A stretch of DNA of 7,708 nt from an uncultured Desulfovibrio sp. (GTDB lineage Bacteria; Desulfobacterota; Desulfovibrionia; Desulfovibrionales; Desulfovibrionaceae): positions 1 through 7,708 of the forward strand of contig URTO01000082.1 in the NCBI GenBank assembly GCA_900550745.1. The letters run 5' to 3'. Both the position numbers and the translations under genes were made by a program. Each line of letters begins with the position of its first letter. The stretch's first letter is position 1. Positions 1 through 6,498 of the stretch are shown here, in pieces. Below the pieces are notes generated by a model that saw only the letters and a list, made by a program, of their open reading frames with translations, was not told the origin of the DNA and did no database searches.

Positions 1-1517
1 GCTTCATGGATACGGATGGAGCCGCCGCCCACTTCGTTGCCGTTCAGCACCATGTCATAGGCGCGGGCCTTGGTGGAGGCGGGATCGGACACCATCTTCT
101 CCAGATCGCCGTCCTTGGGCGCGGTGAAGGGATGGTGGCAGGCCACATAGCGTTTTTCCTCCTCGCTGTACTCATACAGCGGGAAGTCCGTCACCCACAG
201 GAAGTTCCAAGCGTTTTCGGGGATCAGGCCGAGCTTTTCGCCAAGGTGCACGCGGAGGTTGCCGAGCGCGGCGTTCACCATGCCGGGCTCGCCGGCCTGG
301 AAGAACACGATGTCGCCCACGGAAAGGCCGAGGGCTTCGGCGAGGCCGGCGCGTTCCTCATCGGACAGGAACTTGGCGATGGGCGACTGCCATTCGTTCT
401 CGCGGATCTTGATCCACGCGAGCCCCTGCGCGCCGTAGATTTTCACGAACTCGGTGAGCTCGTCGATCTCCTTGCGGGTCAGGCTTTCGCCGCCGGGCAC
501 GCGCATGGCCTTCACCAGCTTGGCGGAGGCGAACAGCTTGAAGCCGGAATTGCTGACGATGGAGGTCACGTCCTGAAGCTCAAGGCCGAAACGGGTGTCG
601 GGCTTGTCCACGCCGTAGCGGGACATGGCCTCGTCCCACGTCACGCGGGGGAACGGGGCGGGAATGTCCACACCGAGCGCTTCCTTGAATACGCGGATCA
701 TGAGGCCTTCGGCCATATCCATGACCTGCTTTTCGTCGGCGAAGCTCATTTCAATGTCGACCTGCGTGAATTCCGGCTGACGGTCGGCACGGAGGTCTTC
801 GTCACGGAAGCAGCGCGCGATCTGGAAATAACGGTCGAGCCCGGCGATCATGCAGAACTGCTTGAACTGCTGCGGCGACTGCGGCAGGGCGTAGAACTGG
901 CCGTGGTTCAGGCGCGAAGGAACGAGATAGTCGCGCGCGCCTTCGGGGGTCGACTTGGTGAGGATGGGCGTTTCCACTTCAAGGAAGCCCTGCGAGGCCA
1001 GCTCATTGCGGATGGCCATAGCGGTACGGCTGCGCAGCGCGAGGTTGCGGGCCATGCGCGGGCGGCGCAGGTCGAGGTAGCGCCACTGGAGGCGGAGGTT
1101 TTCGCCAGCCTCCACGCGATCCTCAATCTGGAAGGGCGGGGTCTTGGACGTGTTCAGCAGCTTCCATTCGCTGACCACGACTTCCACTTCGCCGGTCTTG
1201 AGGTTGGGATTGACCATACCTTCCGGGCGGGGGCGCACCTTGCCCTTCATGGCAAGCACATATTCCGAACGCAGCGCACCGGCCTTTTCGTGGGCTTCGG
1301 GGGCGTATTCGGGGCTGAAAACGATCTGCGTCAGGCCGAAACGGTCACGCAAGTCCACAAAAATCAGGCCGCCGTGGTCACGCCGGTACTGCACCCAACC
1401 CATGAGGCAGACTTCCGCCCCGTTGTTGGCCCCGGTCAACTCTCCGCACGTGTGGGTGCGCGTCCAGCCGCCAAGCGGCTGGCAGGCGACCGACAGTTCC
1501 TTCTGTTCTTCGCTCAT
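1..1517 (-). CDS. aspS: Aspartyl-tRNA synthetase, bacterial type (3' end cut by window edge)
   Basis: This class II synthetase charges tRNA with aspartate in the cytoplasm. The first 505 codons are present and no stop is reached. The bacterial enzyme is usually about 590-600 residues, so roughly 90-100 C-terminal residues, including class II motif 3, lie outside the window. Visible parts are an OB-fold anticodon-binding domain (about 20-110, with WVQYRRDHGG at 41-50), the catalytic core with motif 1 around 170-190 and motif 2 near FRDEDLRADRQPEF (237-250), and the bacterial-specific GAD insertion at roughly 300-420. The catalytic fold then resumes, with FPLYEY at 445-450 and the GGGSIRIHE stretch at the edge. 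I chose the ATG at 1517 because AAGGA lies 9 nt upstream. An in-frame ATG at 1526 directly abuts that AAGGA and is too close to use it. The gene follows hisS by 20 bp and probably shares its transcript. His48 in RRDHGG resembles enzymes that also charge tRNA-Asn. Confidence 0.97.
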   Translation of the reverse strand, partial: MSEEQKELSVACQPLGGWTRTHTCGELTGANNGAEVCLMGWVQYRRDHGGLIFVDLRDRFGLTQIVFSPEYAPEAHEKAGALRSEYVLAMKGKVRPRPEGMVNPNLKTGEVEVVVSEWKLLNTSKTPPFQIEDRVEAGENLRLQWRYLDLRRPRMARNLALRSRTAMAIRNELASQGFLEVETPILTKSTPEGARDYLVPSRLNHGQFYALPQSPQQFKQFCMIAGLDRYFQIARCFRDEDLRADRQPEFTQVDIEMSFADEKQVMDMAEGLMIRVFKEALGVDIPAPFPRVTWDEAMSRYGVDKPDTRFGLELQDVTSIVSNSGFKLFASAKLVKAMRVPGGESLTRKEIDELTEFVKIYGAQGLAWIKIRENEWQSPIAKFLSDEERAGLAEALGLSVGDIVFFQAGEPGMVNAALGNLRVHLGEKLGLIPENAWNFLWVTDFPLYEYSEEEKRYVACHHPFTAPKDGDLEKMVSDPASTKARAYDMVLNGNEVGGGSIRIHE

Positions 1518-1537
1518 ACCAAACATTCCTTTACAAG

Positions 1538-2788
1538 CTATTTCTGAAGCCGGGCCACAACATCGGCAAACGCCACGGAAGCCTGTTCGCCGCTGTCCAT
1601 ATCCTTGAGCATGACCGTTTGGGCGGCGAGCTCGTCTTCACCAATGAGGAGGCAGAAGCGCGCGCCGGACTTTCCGGCCTGACGCATGGCGCTCTTGACG
1701 CTGCGGGAAGAAAAGCCCATTTCGCCGCGGAATCCCGCATCGCGCAGGGCCTGCGTCAGCCCATAGGCGGCGTCGCGGGCGGCGTCGGTCAGCACGACCG
1801 TAAAGAAATCGGGGCGGGCGGCTCCCGCTTCCGGCTGGGGAAGCAGCAGCGCGAGGCGTTCCATGCCGCAAGCGAAACCAAGGCCGGAGACGTTGGGGCC
1901 GCCGAGCTGTTTGACGAGGCCGTCATAACGCCCGCCGCCGGCCACGGTGCCCTGTGCGCCGATCTGGTCAGACACGATTTCAAAGGTGGTGCGGGTGTAG
2001 TAGTCCAGCCCGCGCACCAGCCGGTGGTTGATCACGTAGGGCACCTTTTCGGCGTCCAGCAGGCGGCGCACCGTATCGAAATGCGCGGCGCAGTCGGGGC
2101 AGTTGTGATCCAGAATCTTGGGCGCTTCGGCGGTGTGCTCCTTGCACGAGGGGACCTTGCAGTCCAGCACGCGCAGGGGGTTGGTCACCATGCGGCGGCG
2201 GCAGTCTTCGCACAGGGCGCTCTCATCCAGCTCGGAGAGCCACTTGCGCAGCGTCTCGCGGTAGGCGGGGCGGCATGTGGGGCAGCCCAGCGAATTGAGC
2301 TGGAGGCTCAACCCCTTGAGGCCCAACGCTTCGAGGAAGCGCATGGCCATCGTGACCAGTTCGGCGTCCGCGTAGGGTTCGGAAGGCCCAAGGCATTCGC
2401 AGTTGATCTGGTGGAACTGCCGCATGCGGCCCTTCTGGGGGCGCTCGTAGCGGAACATGGGCCCGATGGTAAACAGCTTGGTTACGGCGTCGCCGCTCCG
2501 CCCGCTTTCGATATACGCACGCATGACCCCGGCGGTCGCTTCGGGGCGCAAGGTCAGGGAACGGCCCTTACGGTCGGGGAAGGTATACATTTCCTTCTGA
2601 ACCACATCGGTTTCCGTCCCGATGCCCCGGCAGAAAAGTTCCGTCCGCTCAAGGATGGGGGTGCGCAGTTCGGTAAAGCCGTAACGGGAAAAGGTTTCCC
2701 GCGCTACGGCTTCCATATGGGTGAAAGCGTCGCTGTCCGGAGAAAACAAATCGGCGAAGCCTTTGATCGCGGTAACGTTATCGCTCAT
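1538..2788 (-). CDS. hisS: Histidyl-tRNA synthetase
   Basis: This cytoplasmic class II synthetase attaches histidine to tRNA-His. The product has 416 residues, normal for a bacterial HisRS (about 420-430). Motif 1 lies around 30-50, followed by TLRPEATAG at 79-87. Motif 2 is MFRYERPQKGRMRQFHQ at 111-127. The first histidine-specific signature is LVRGLDYY at 257-264, and GGGRYDGL (284-291) follows. Motif 3 is GLGFACGMERL at 302-312. A C-terminal anticodon-binding domain occupies about 325-416. The insertion between motif 2 and the first histidine signature has four cysteine pairs (169/172, 193/196, 210/215, 230/233), a pattern also known from clostridial HisRSs and suggestive of metal binding. 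The start ATG at 2788 has only a weak Shine-Dalgarno (GAG about 9 nt upstream). A strong promoter lies about 57 bp upstream, and aspS follows 20 bp after the stop codon, so the two genes look like one operon. Confidence 0.98.
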   Translation of the reverse strand: MSDNVTAIKGFADLFSPDSDAFTHMEAVARETFSRYGFTELRTPILERTELFCRGIGTETDVVQKEMYTFPDRKGRSLTLRPEATAGVMRAYIESGRSGDAVTKLFTIGPMFRYERPQKGRMRQFHQINCECLGPSEPYADAELVTMAMRFLEALGLKGLSLQLNSLGCPTCRPAYRETLRKWLSELDESALCEDCRRRMVTNPLRVLDCKVPSCKEHTAEAPKILDHNCPDCAAHFDTVRRLLDAEKVPYVINHRLVRGLDYYTRTTFEIVSDQIGAQGTVAGGGRYDGLVKQLGGPNVSGLGFACGMERLALLLPQPEAGAARPDFFTVVLTDAARDAAYGLTQALRDAGFRGEMGFSSRSVKSAMRQAGKSGARFCLLIGEDELAAQTVMLKDMDSGEQASVAFADVVARLQK

Positions 2789-2844
2789 GGCCTGTACTCG
2801 TGGTTCGGTGTGACGTTGGGATCGGATGGGCGTCCGAACGAAAC

Positions 2845-2873
2845 AGGATAGAGCAATCGCAGGCCGTTGTCAA
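2845..2873 (-). promoter_or_regulatory. Sigma70-type promoter of hisS-aspS
   Basis: Read on the minus strand, a perfect -35 box TTGACA (2868-2873) is followed after exactly 17 bp by TATCCT (2845-2850), which matches the -10 consensus at four of six positions. The expected transcription start is near 2838, leaving a leader of about 50 nt before the hisS ATG at 2788. No T-box or attenuator structure is evident in that short leader. Inference from sequence only. Confidence 0.7.
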
Positions 2874-2918
2874 AAAAGGACGGCCCGAAGCCCACATATC
2901 TTCCCCTCCCTTTTGCCG

Positions 2919-3164
2919 CCTCCGGTCACGCAACGGACATGAGGCCGCTCCGTTACACTTTCCAGCCGGAACCTCCGGCTATCCATGCAGCCATGCAGCC
3001 TTTCGGGCTTGCTGCCCTTGAGTTTTGCCCCACCGGTTACACATGCAGCCATTACAGGCAGTCAGACCTACCGTCCGCCGGAGATGCTCCCCTCCGGTTC
3101 CAGATGCAGCCACGCGGATGGCGTGCCCCTGAAGAGGAACGGGCCTCCTGTTACGGATGCAGCC
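2919..3164. repeat. Cluster of degenerate 21-bp interspersed repeats upstream of hisS
   Basis: Five units start at 2919, 2972, 3030, 3091 and 3144, so the spacing is 53, 58, 61 and 53 bp. A sixth, poorer unit sits at 2947-2967. On the plus strand a unit reads roughly CCTCCGGTTAC, two variable bases, then ATGCAGCC. The units at 2972, 3030, 3091 and 3144 all end in exactly ATGCAGCC; the 2919 unit keeps only the CCTCCGG half. The intervening 32-40 bp are unrelated to one another. On the minus strand each unit reads GGCTGCAT..GTAACCGGAGG, combining a possible stop (TAA) and a Shine-Dalgarno-like GGAGG. The units fall in different reading frames, so they look like DNA- or RNA-level repeats and not protein repeats. 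Their function is unknown. Confidence 0.7.
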
Positions 3165-3373
3165 ATGCTGCGAGTCCGAGCAGGACGGACGACAGCAGCA
3201 GGGACAGCGCTGCTGCGGCGGAACAGCAAGGAACCATCAGGCAGCCAACGACCCCCGCCAGCACAAGCGATTCCCGCGCCCGGCGGCCTCCCGCCCCGCT
3301 CCTCCGGGAGAAAAATTGAAGGTGCAGGCGAAGGGCCACGAAACCGCCCCGAACAAAACCGGAAAACAGCGTT

Positions 3374-3526
3374 TCACCGCTCCCCAAAAGAACTCCACAC
3401 GCGGCCCCCTCCGGGCCCCGTGAAGCCAAAGGCTCCGGCAAGGCCGAGCGCCAGCCGGAACGCCGCCGCACCCGAAACGAAGGCAATGAGCAGGTTCTCC
3501 AGCGTAAGCATCATCCAGCGTTCCAT
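3374..3526 (-). CDS. Doubtful small hydrophobic protein downstream of the permease
   Basis: This 50-codon minus-strand frame starts at the ATG at 3526, 82 bp after the permease stop; a further upstream TTG at 3619 would overlap that gene's end. It begins with the aromatic/hydrophobic residues MERWMM, followed by one likely membrane segment of about 25 residues rich in Leu, Ala and Gly (ENLLIAFVSGAAAFRLALGL). It then runs into a glycine-rich tail and a stop. Codon use in the hydrophobic part resembles the neighbouring genes, but there is no good ribosome-binding site and I recognise no family. A second hydrophobic stretch in another frame ends at 3151, so a frameshifted longer gene is possible. 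In GC-rich DNA such frames also arise by chance. Confidence 0.2.
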   Translation of the reverse strand: MERWMMLTLENLLIAFVSGAAAFRLALGLAGAFGFTGPGGGRVWSSFGER

Positions 3527-3608
3527 AAATACGGCAAGGCAACATGCCGCAAGCGGAGGCAGCAGATCCGCCGGGCCAAGGCAAGCGTCCACCGCCGTTT
3601 CCCGTCCG

Positions 3609-4373
3609 CTACATGGCAAGGATCCCGCGAATGGCGTTCACAAGGATAAAACCGCCGCAGAAGATGCAGACCCATGCGACCATCTTGCGGAGCTTCATGG
3701 TGTCCATACGGTTGGCCATGTACACGCCGAGGAGGATGCCGAGGATCTGGATGACGATCATCAGCGCCCCGACCTTATAATCGATGGCCCCGTGCAGGAA
3801 ATTGGCGACGGTGCCGGAAAGGGCGACCGGCACGGAATAGACCTGCCCCGCCCCGATGGCGATGAGCGGCGGGAAGCCGAGCGCGATCATGATCGGCACG
3901 GAGAGCACAGGCCCGCCCGCGCCCGTCAGCCCGGCGACGAAGCCCACGCCGCTGCCGACGGCGAACAGCACCCAAAAGCGCGACCGCCGTCCCTCTTCCA
4001 TAAAGGAAAAACGCCGCCCCTTCACCGGACAGAACACCAGCGCGCCCGCCAGCAGGATCAGCAGGGCAAGGATGAGATTCAGGTACGGCGCGGCGGTGAA
4101 GGCCTTCACGTCAGCCCCCACATATGTGAACAGGAACCCGCCGATGCAAATGGGGATCGTCGCTTTCCAGTCCACATGGCCGAGCCTGATGTACAGCCAA
4201 CTGCACAGGCTGGTCGTGAAAATGAACGTAAACAGGGTAGTCCCCATCGCCACATGGCTGCCCAGCCCGGCAAGGTAGACAAGAGCCGGAATCAGGATGA
4301 TCCCCCCCATGCCGGTACACCCGACAAGAAACCCGACGATGAAGCCAACGATGATCATCATTCCCATCAACAT
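3609..4373 (-). CDS. TSUP-family (TauE/SafE) membrane permease
   Basis: This is an integral inner-membrane transporter of 254 residues, typical for the family. Members export or exchange small anions, often sulfite, sulfoacetate or other organosulfur compounds; the substrate here cannot be read from the sequence. The two family half-repeats are visible. The N-terminal half has GFLVGCTGMGGIILIPALV (14-32) and the C-terminal half has GFVAGLTGAGGPVLSVPIM (144-162), each a glycine-rich signature ending in a proline. About eight hydrophobic segments are spread over the chain. A short basic loop (about 118-132, KGRRFSFMEEGRRSR) separates the halves. I chose the ATG at 4373 because AAGGAAGG lies 9 nt upstream; the frame is open to 4451, but that extension is hydrophilic, arginine-rich and unlike the family. 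The gene follows the GIY-YIG gene on the same strand after 99 bp. A link to sulfur metabolism is plausible in a sulfidogen but is inference. Confidence 0.9.
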   Translation of the reverse strand: MLMGMMIIVGFIVGFLVGCTGMGGIILIPALVYLAGLGSHVAMGTTLFTFIFTTSLCSWLYIRLGHVDWKATIPICIGGFLFTYVGADVKAFTAAPYLNLILALLILLAGALVFCPVKGRRFSFMEEGRRSRFWVLFAVGSGVGFVAGLTGAGGPVLSVPIMIALGFPPLIAIGAGQVYSVPVALSGTVANFLHGAIDYKVGALMIVIQILGILLGVYMANRMDTMKLRKMVAWVCIFCGGFILVNAIRGILAM

Positions 4374-4394
4374 GGACGTGCACCTTCCTTTACC

Positions 4395-4407
4395 GGGAAG
4401 CCTTCCC
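4395..4407. promoter_or_regulatory. Small palindrome just upstream of the permease ribosome-binding site
   Basis: GGGAAG and CTTCCC form perfect 6-bp arms around a single central base. The palindrome lies a few bases upstream of the permease Shine-Dalgarno. It could be a regulator site or a small RNA hairpin; chance occurrence in GC-rich DNA is also possible. Confidence 0.25.
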
Positions 4408-4472
4408 CTCCCAGCATGACAAAGCCGCACCACCCCTTGGCGGTACGGCATCCTTTCCGCGTCAGGCCCTGC

Positions 4473-4739
4473 TTATGCTTCCGAAGGGCGCTCCGCCCTC
4501 GCCAGCAGGAACGCCGCTTTCTCGGCGCGGGGGCGCTGCTTCACCTCCCACTCCAGACGGCACGCGGAAGAGGCGTCCGGCTGCGCCACGCAGCACACCA
4601 GCTCGACGGGGCGGCGCGACCGCGTATACTTCGCGCCGCGGCTTCCCGCGTTGTGCTCCTTCAGCCGCCGCCCCATGTCCGTCGTCACCCCGCAGTACAA
4701 GGTGGCGTCGGCGCATCGGAGCAGATAGACATACCACAT
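4473..4739 (-). CDS. GIY-YIG domain protein, UPF0213/YhbQ-like
   Basis: This small cytoplasmic protein of 88 residues is almost entirely one GIY-YIG nuclease-like domain. The GIY equivalent is VYL at 4-6 in MWYVYLLRC and the YIG equivalent is YCG at 15-17. The conserved helix GRRLKEHN lies at 23-30 with its arginines and His29. AKYTRSRRPVELV (36-48) is the family signature, and LEWEVKQ (62-68) carries the glutamate expected in the active centre. UPF0213 members are widespread and mostly uncharacterised; nuclease activity on branched or damaged DNA has been proposed for relatives. I chose the ATG at 4739 because it starts exactly at the domain and has GAGGGG about 6 nt upstream. The frame is open further upstream to 4877, but that part shows no domain and looks like non-coding GC-rich DNA. 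The permease gene follows 99 bp downstream. Confidence 0.92.
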   Translation of the reverse strand: MWYVYLLRCADATLYCGVTTDMGRRLKEHNAGSRGAKYTRSRRPVELVCCVAQPDASSACRLEWEVKQRPRAEKAAFLLARAERPSEA

Positions 4740-5014
4740 GGCTTCCCCTCGTGCGGAGGCCCCCATGCAACGGCCTCTTCCCGCTAAAAAACAGCCCTTC
4801 AAACGTGTTCCGAACCCAGCCCGGAAGCTCCACGCGGGGCATCCCGGATTCAATCCCGCCCCCAAAGGGAAGCGCACGCTTCTTTCCCGGATTTTTCCGT
4901 ACGAGGCCGTGTCTTGTTTTACATTTAACTATTTGAAATCATTGAAAGCAATATTTTGTAACTTAAAAAATAGTTACATAATTTCAACAGATTATATCCA
5001 GTTGACGACACGGC
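4740..5014. other. Intergenic region between the GIY-YIG gene and the nhaC-like gene
   Basis: The first half is ordinary GC-rich DNA. It contains a GAAGCG/CGCTTC inverted repeat with a 2-base loop (4869-4882). From about 4914 the sequence becomes strongly AT-rich up to about 5005. A perfect 10-bp inverted repeat, AGGCCGTGTC (4904-4913) and GACACGGCCT (5007-5016), brackets this 93-bp AT-rich block; its right arm overlaps the stop codon of the nhaC-like gene. No classical GC-stem plus T-tract terminator is evident downstream of that gene. The bracketed structure, or the smaller hairpin at 4958-4977, may serve that role. Confidence 0.6.
4919..4980 (+). repeat. AT-rich direct repeat, copy 1
   Basis: This 62-bp element recurs in the same orientation at 7645-7707. 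Two blocks are well conserved: the first 25 bp match at 22 positions and the last 22 bp at 20, with a divergent middle; overall about 50 of 63 aligned columns agree. Similarity may extend left to a GCYGTGTC block (4906-4913 here, 7631-7638 in copy 2). The copy contains nested inverted repeats: TAACTATTT (4926-4934) with AAATAGTTA (4968-4976), and GTAACT (4958-4963) with AGTTAC (4972-4977) around an 8-base centre. It stands out from the GC-rich surroundings. The class of element is unknown. Confidence 0.75.
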
Positions 5015-6343
5015 CTAGGCAATGGGGCGTACCGGGCGGACTCTCGGAATGCCGAACAGGATGGCGAATACGGCAGCCACCACAAGCAGCATGCAGTACC
5101 AGTTGTTCCCGGCAATGGACAGGGGCGAAAGCTTCGCAATGGAACCGGCCAGCAGCAACTGCGCCCCATAAGGGATGAGCCCCTGTACGACGCATGAGAA
5201 AATATCAAGTAAGCTGGCGCTGCGCCGCCTGTCAACTCCGTTCGAGACCGCGATTTCGTGCGCCACCTTGCCCGTCAGGATGATGGCCACCGTATTGTTC
5301 GCCGTGCACAGATTGGCAAGCAATACCAGCAGGCTGATGCAGCATTCGCCCGCCTTCACCGGGGACTCGGCGGAGAGTTTCCGGGCCAGCCCGTTCACAC
5401 GCTCCAGCAGCCAACTGATGCCGCCGTGGTAACGCATGAGCTCCCCAAGGCCGCCCACCAGCATGGAAAGCACCATGATCTCGTTCATGCCCACAAAACC
5501 GCTGTAAATGTCCTTGCACCACCGGATGGGCGTATAGCCGTCTACGGAGGCAATGCCCACCGCGCCGGTAAACACGATGCCCGCCAGCAGCACGATGAAC
5601 ACGTTCACGCCCGCGAGCGCCATGACCAGAATGGCGAGATACGGGATCACGCGGATAAACTGATACTCCTCATGCCTGACCACCTGCCCCGAAGCCCCGG
5701 CGAACCACAGCAGGGCCAGCGTGACGAGCGCGGCGGGCAGGGCGATGAGCAGGTTCATGCGGAACTTGTCCTTCATCTCGCAGCCCTGCGTGCGGGTGGC
5801 GGCAATGGTCGTATCCGAGATCATGGACAGGTTGTCCCCGAACATGGCCCCGCTCATGACCACGCCGAGAAGCAAGGCCAGCGGGATGTCGGTCTGTTCG
5901 CCCACGCCCACCGCAATGGGCGCGATGGCGGCCACGGTTCCCATGCTGGTGCCCATCGCCGTGGAAATGAACGCCCCGATGAGGAACAAGCCCGGCAGGA
6001 TCATGGACGGGGGCAGCAGTGAGAGCCCGAAATTGACCGTGGCCTTCACCCCGCCGATGGCCGAAGCCACGGATGCGAACCCGCCCGCAAGCAGGAAGAT
6101 CATGCACATGGTAATGATGTTGATTTCACCCACGCCCGAAAGGAACACGCCGATCTTTTTGTTCAGATCGTCCTTGCCCTGAAGGATGGCGAGCACGATG
6201 GCGGGGATGATCGCCACCGTCGCGGAAAGCTGATAGAACGGCATATCCGTCCCGGCTACGGTCAGGGCTATGCCCGTCCCAATGAACAGGGCAAGAAAGA
6301 CGATCATGGGCAGCAGCGCCCTGAAGTTGGCTTTTTCGGACAT
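5015..6343 (-). CDS. nhaC: NhaC-family Na+/H+ antiporter (or related ion-coupled carrier)
   Basis: This polytopic inner-membrane protein of 442 residues probably exchanges cations for protons. Some NhaC-family members are organic-acid/ion exchangers such as malate-lactate antiporters, so the substrate is open. Roughly eleven or twelve hydrophobic segments span the chain. Family hallmarks are STAMGTSMGTVAAIAPIAVG (127-146), the conserved GAMFGDNLSMISDTTIAATR (165-184) with charged residues in the membrane core (Asp170, Asp177), and LCTANNTVAII (345-355) in the second half. I chose the ATG at 6343 because the protein then begins just before the first membrane segment. The frame is open to a TTG at 6394, but that extension is hydrophilic and poorly initiated. 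The ribosome-binding site is weak (AGAG about 10 nt upstream). It is transcribed divergently from an AraC-type regulator gene, which probably controls it. Confidence 0.88.
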   Translation of the reverse strand: MSEKANFRALLPMIVFLALFIGTGIALTVAGTDMPFYQLSATVAIIPAIVLAILQGKDDLNKKIGVFLSGVGEINIITMCMIFLLAGGFASVASAIGGVKATVNFGLSLLPPSMILPGLFLIGAFISTAMGTSMGTVAAIAPIAVGVGEQTDIPLALLLGVVMSGAMFGDNLSMISDTTIAATRTQGCEMKDKFRMNLLIALPAALVTLALLWFAGASGQVVRHEEYQFIRVIPYLAILVMALAGVNVFIVLLAGIVFTGAVGIASVDGYTPIRWCKDIYSGFVGMNEIMVLSMLVGGLGELMRYHGGISWLLERVNGLARKLSAESPVKAGECCISLLVLLANLCTANNTVAIILTGKVAHEIAVSNGVDRRRSASLLDIFSCVVQGLIPYGAQLLLAGSIAKLSPLSIAGNNWYCMLLVVAAVFAILFGIPRVRPVRPIA

Positions 6344-6366
6344 GGGACACGCTCTGCGGCAGGTCT

Positions 6367-6396
6367 CGGTTTGGGAAAGGCCCGGTTTGGGCAAAC
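6367..6396. promoter_or_regulatory. Paired CGGTTTGGG repeats, candidate operator in the divergent control region
   Basis: CGGTTTGGG occurs at 6367-6375 and again at 6383-6391, 16 bp apart in the same orientation. The second copy is also half of a perfect inverted repeat, GTTTG-GG-CAAAC (6385-6396). Paired direct half-sites are typical of AraC-family binding. However, they lie between the nhaC start codon and its likely -10 box, which would suit repression or a post-initiation role better than classical activation. Inference. Confidence 0.35.
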
Positions 6397-6409
6397 GACG
6401 GGCGTTCAG

Positions 6410-6436
6410 CTTATATCAATGTATGCAGATAAACAA
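6410..6436 (-). promoter_or_regulatory. Candidate promoter of the nhaC-like gene
   Basis: On the minus strand TATAAG (6410-6415) makes a good -10 box. The best -35 candidate, TTGTTT (6431-6436), is only 15 bp away and weak, as often seen at activator-dependent promoters. Transcription would start near 6403, giving a leader of about 60 nt. This AT-richer patch stands out in the 178-bp space between the two divergent genes. Confidence 0.35.
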
Positions 6437-6468
6437 TGCCCAATCCGTCCCTCCCCGTCCCTTCCCCC

Positions 6469-6498
6469 TTGTCGGCGGGAACGGCTTTACGCTACACT
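6469..6498 (+). promoter_or_regulatory. Candidate promoter of the AraC-type regulator gene
   Basis: TTGTCG (6469-6474) and TACACT (6493-6498) each match four of six consensus positions and are separated by 18 bp. Transcription would begin near 6505, only about 17 nt before the ATG at 6522. The leader then consists mostly of a six-codon open frame (ATG at 6505) whose TGA overlaps the regulator's ATG. Confidence 0.4.

Larger units (their letters stand above)
2874..3608. other. 735-bp stretch without a confident gene
   Basis: This separates the hisS promoter from the stop codon of the TSUP permease gene. Its left third holds the 21-bp repeat cluster. The rest (3165-3608) is GC-rich with no recognisable domain in any frame. 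On the minus strand, directly downstream of the permease, there are two hydrophobic open stretches in different frames: one around 3400-3526, and one at about 3154-3273 whose stop codon TAA lies inside the repeat unit at 3144-3164. These could be the remains of one small membrane protein broken by a frameshift, or chance. A GGCCC/GGGCC inverted repeat occurs near 3402-3420 but lacks a T tract. No tRNA or clear intrinsic terminator was seen. Confidence 0.6.

Noticed and set aside
6..1547. Long plus-strand open frame opposite aspS
   Set aside because: It is the antisense of a clear AspRS gene; its His/Gly/Glu-rich product with no domain is typical of a GC-rich shadow frame.
1619..2851. Long plus-strand open frame opposite hisS
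   Set aside because: It is antisense to hisS, which carries all HisRS motifs; no domain is seen in the plus-strand product.
2919..3164. CRISPR array
   Set aside because: The 53-61 bp period is CRISPR-like, but the repeats are only 21 bp and degenerate, with internal substitutions in every unit, and no cas gene is present.
2985..4787. A 600-codon plus-strand open frame across the repeat region, permease and GIY-YIG gene
   Set aside because: It is antisense to two well-supported genes; the product is low-complexity Arg/Pro/His-rich without a domain, and it is open only because of GC bias.
5258..6022. Plus-strand open frame opposite the nhaC-like gene
   Set aside because: It is a His/Gly/Arg-rich shadow of a clear polytopic membrane protein gene.
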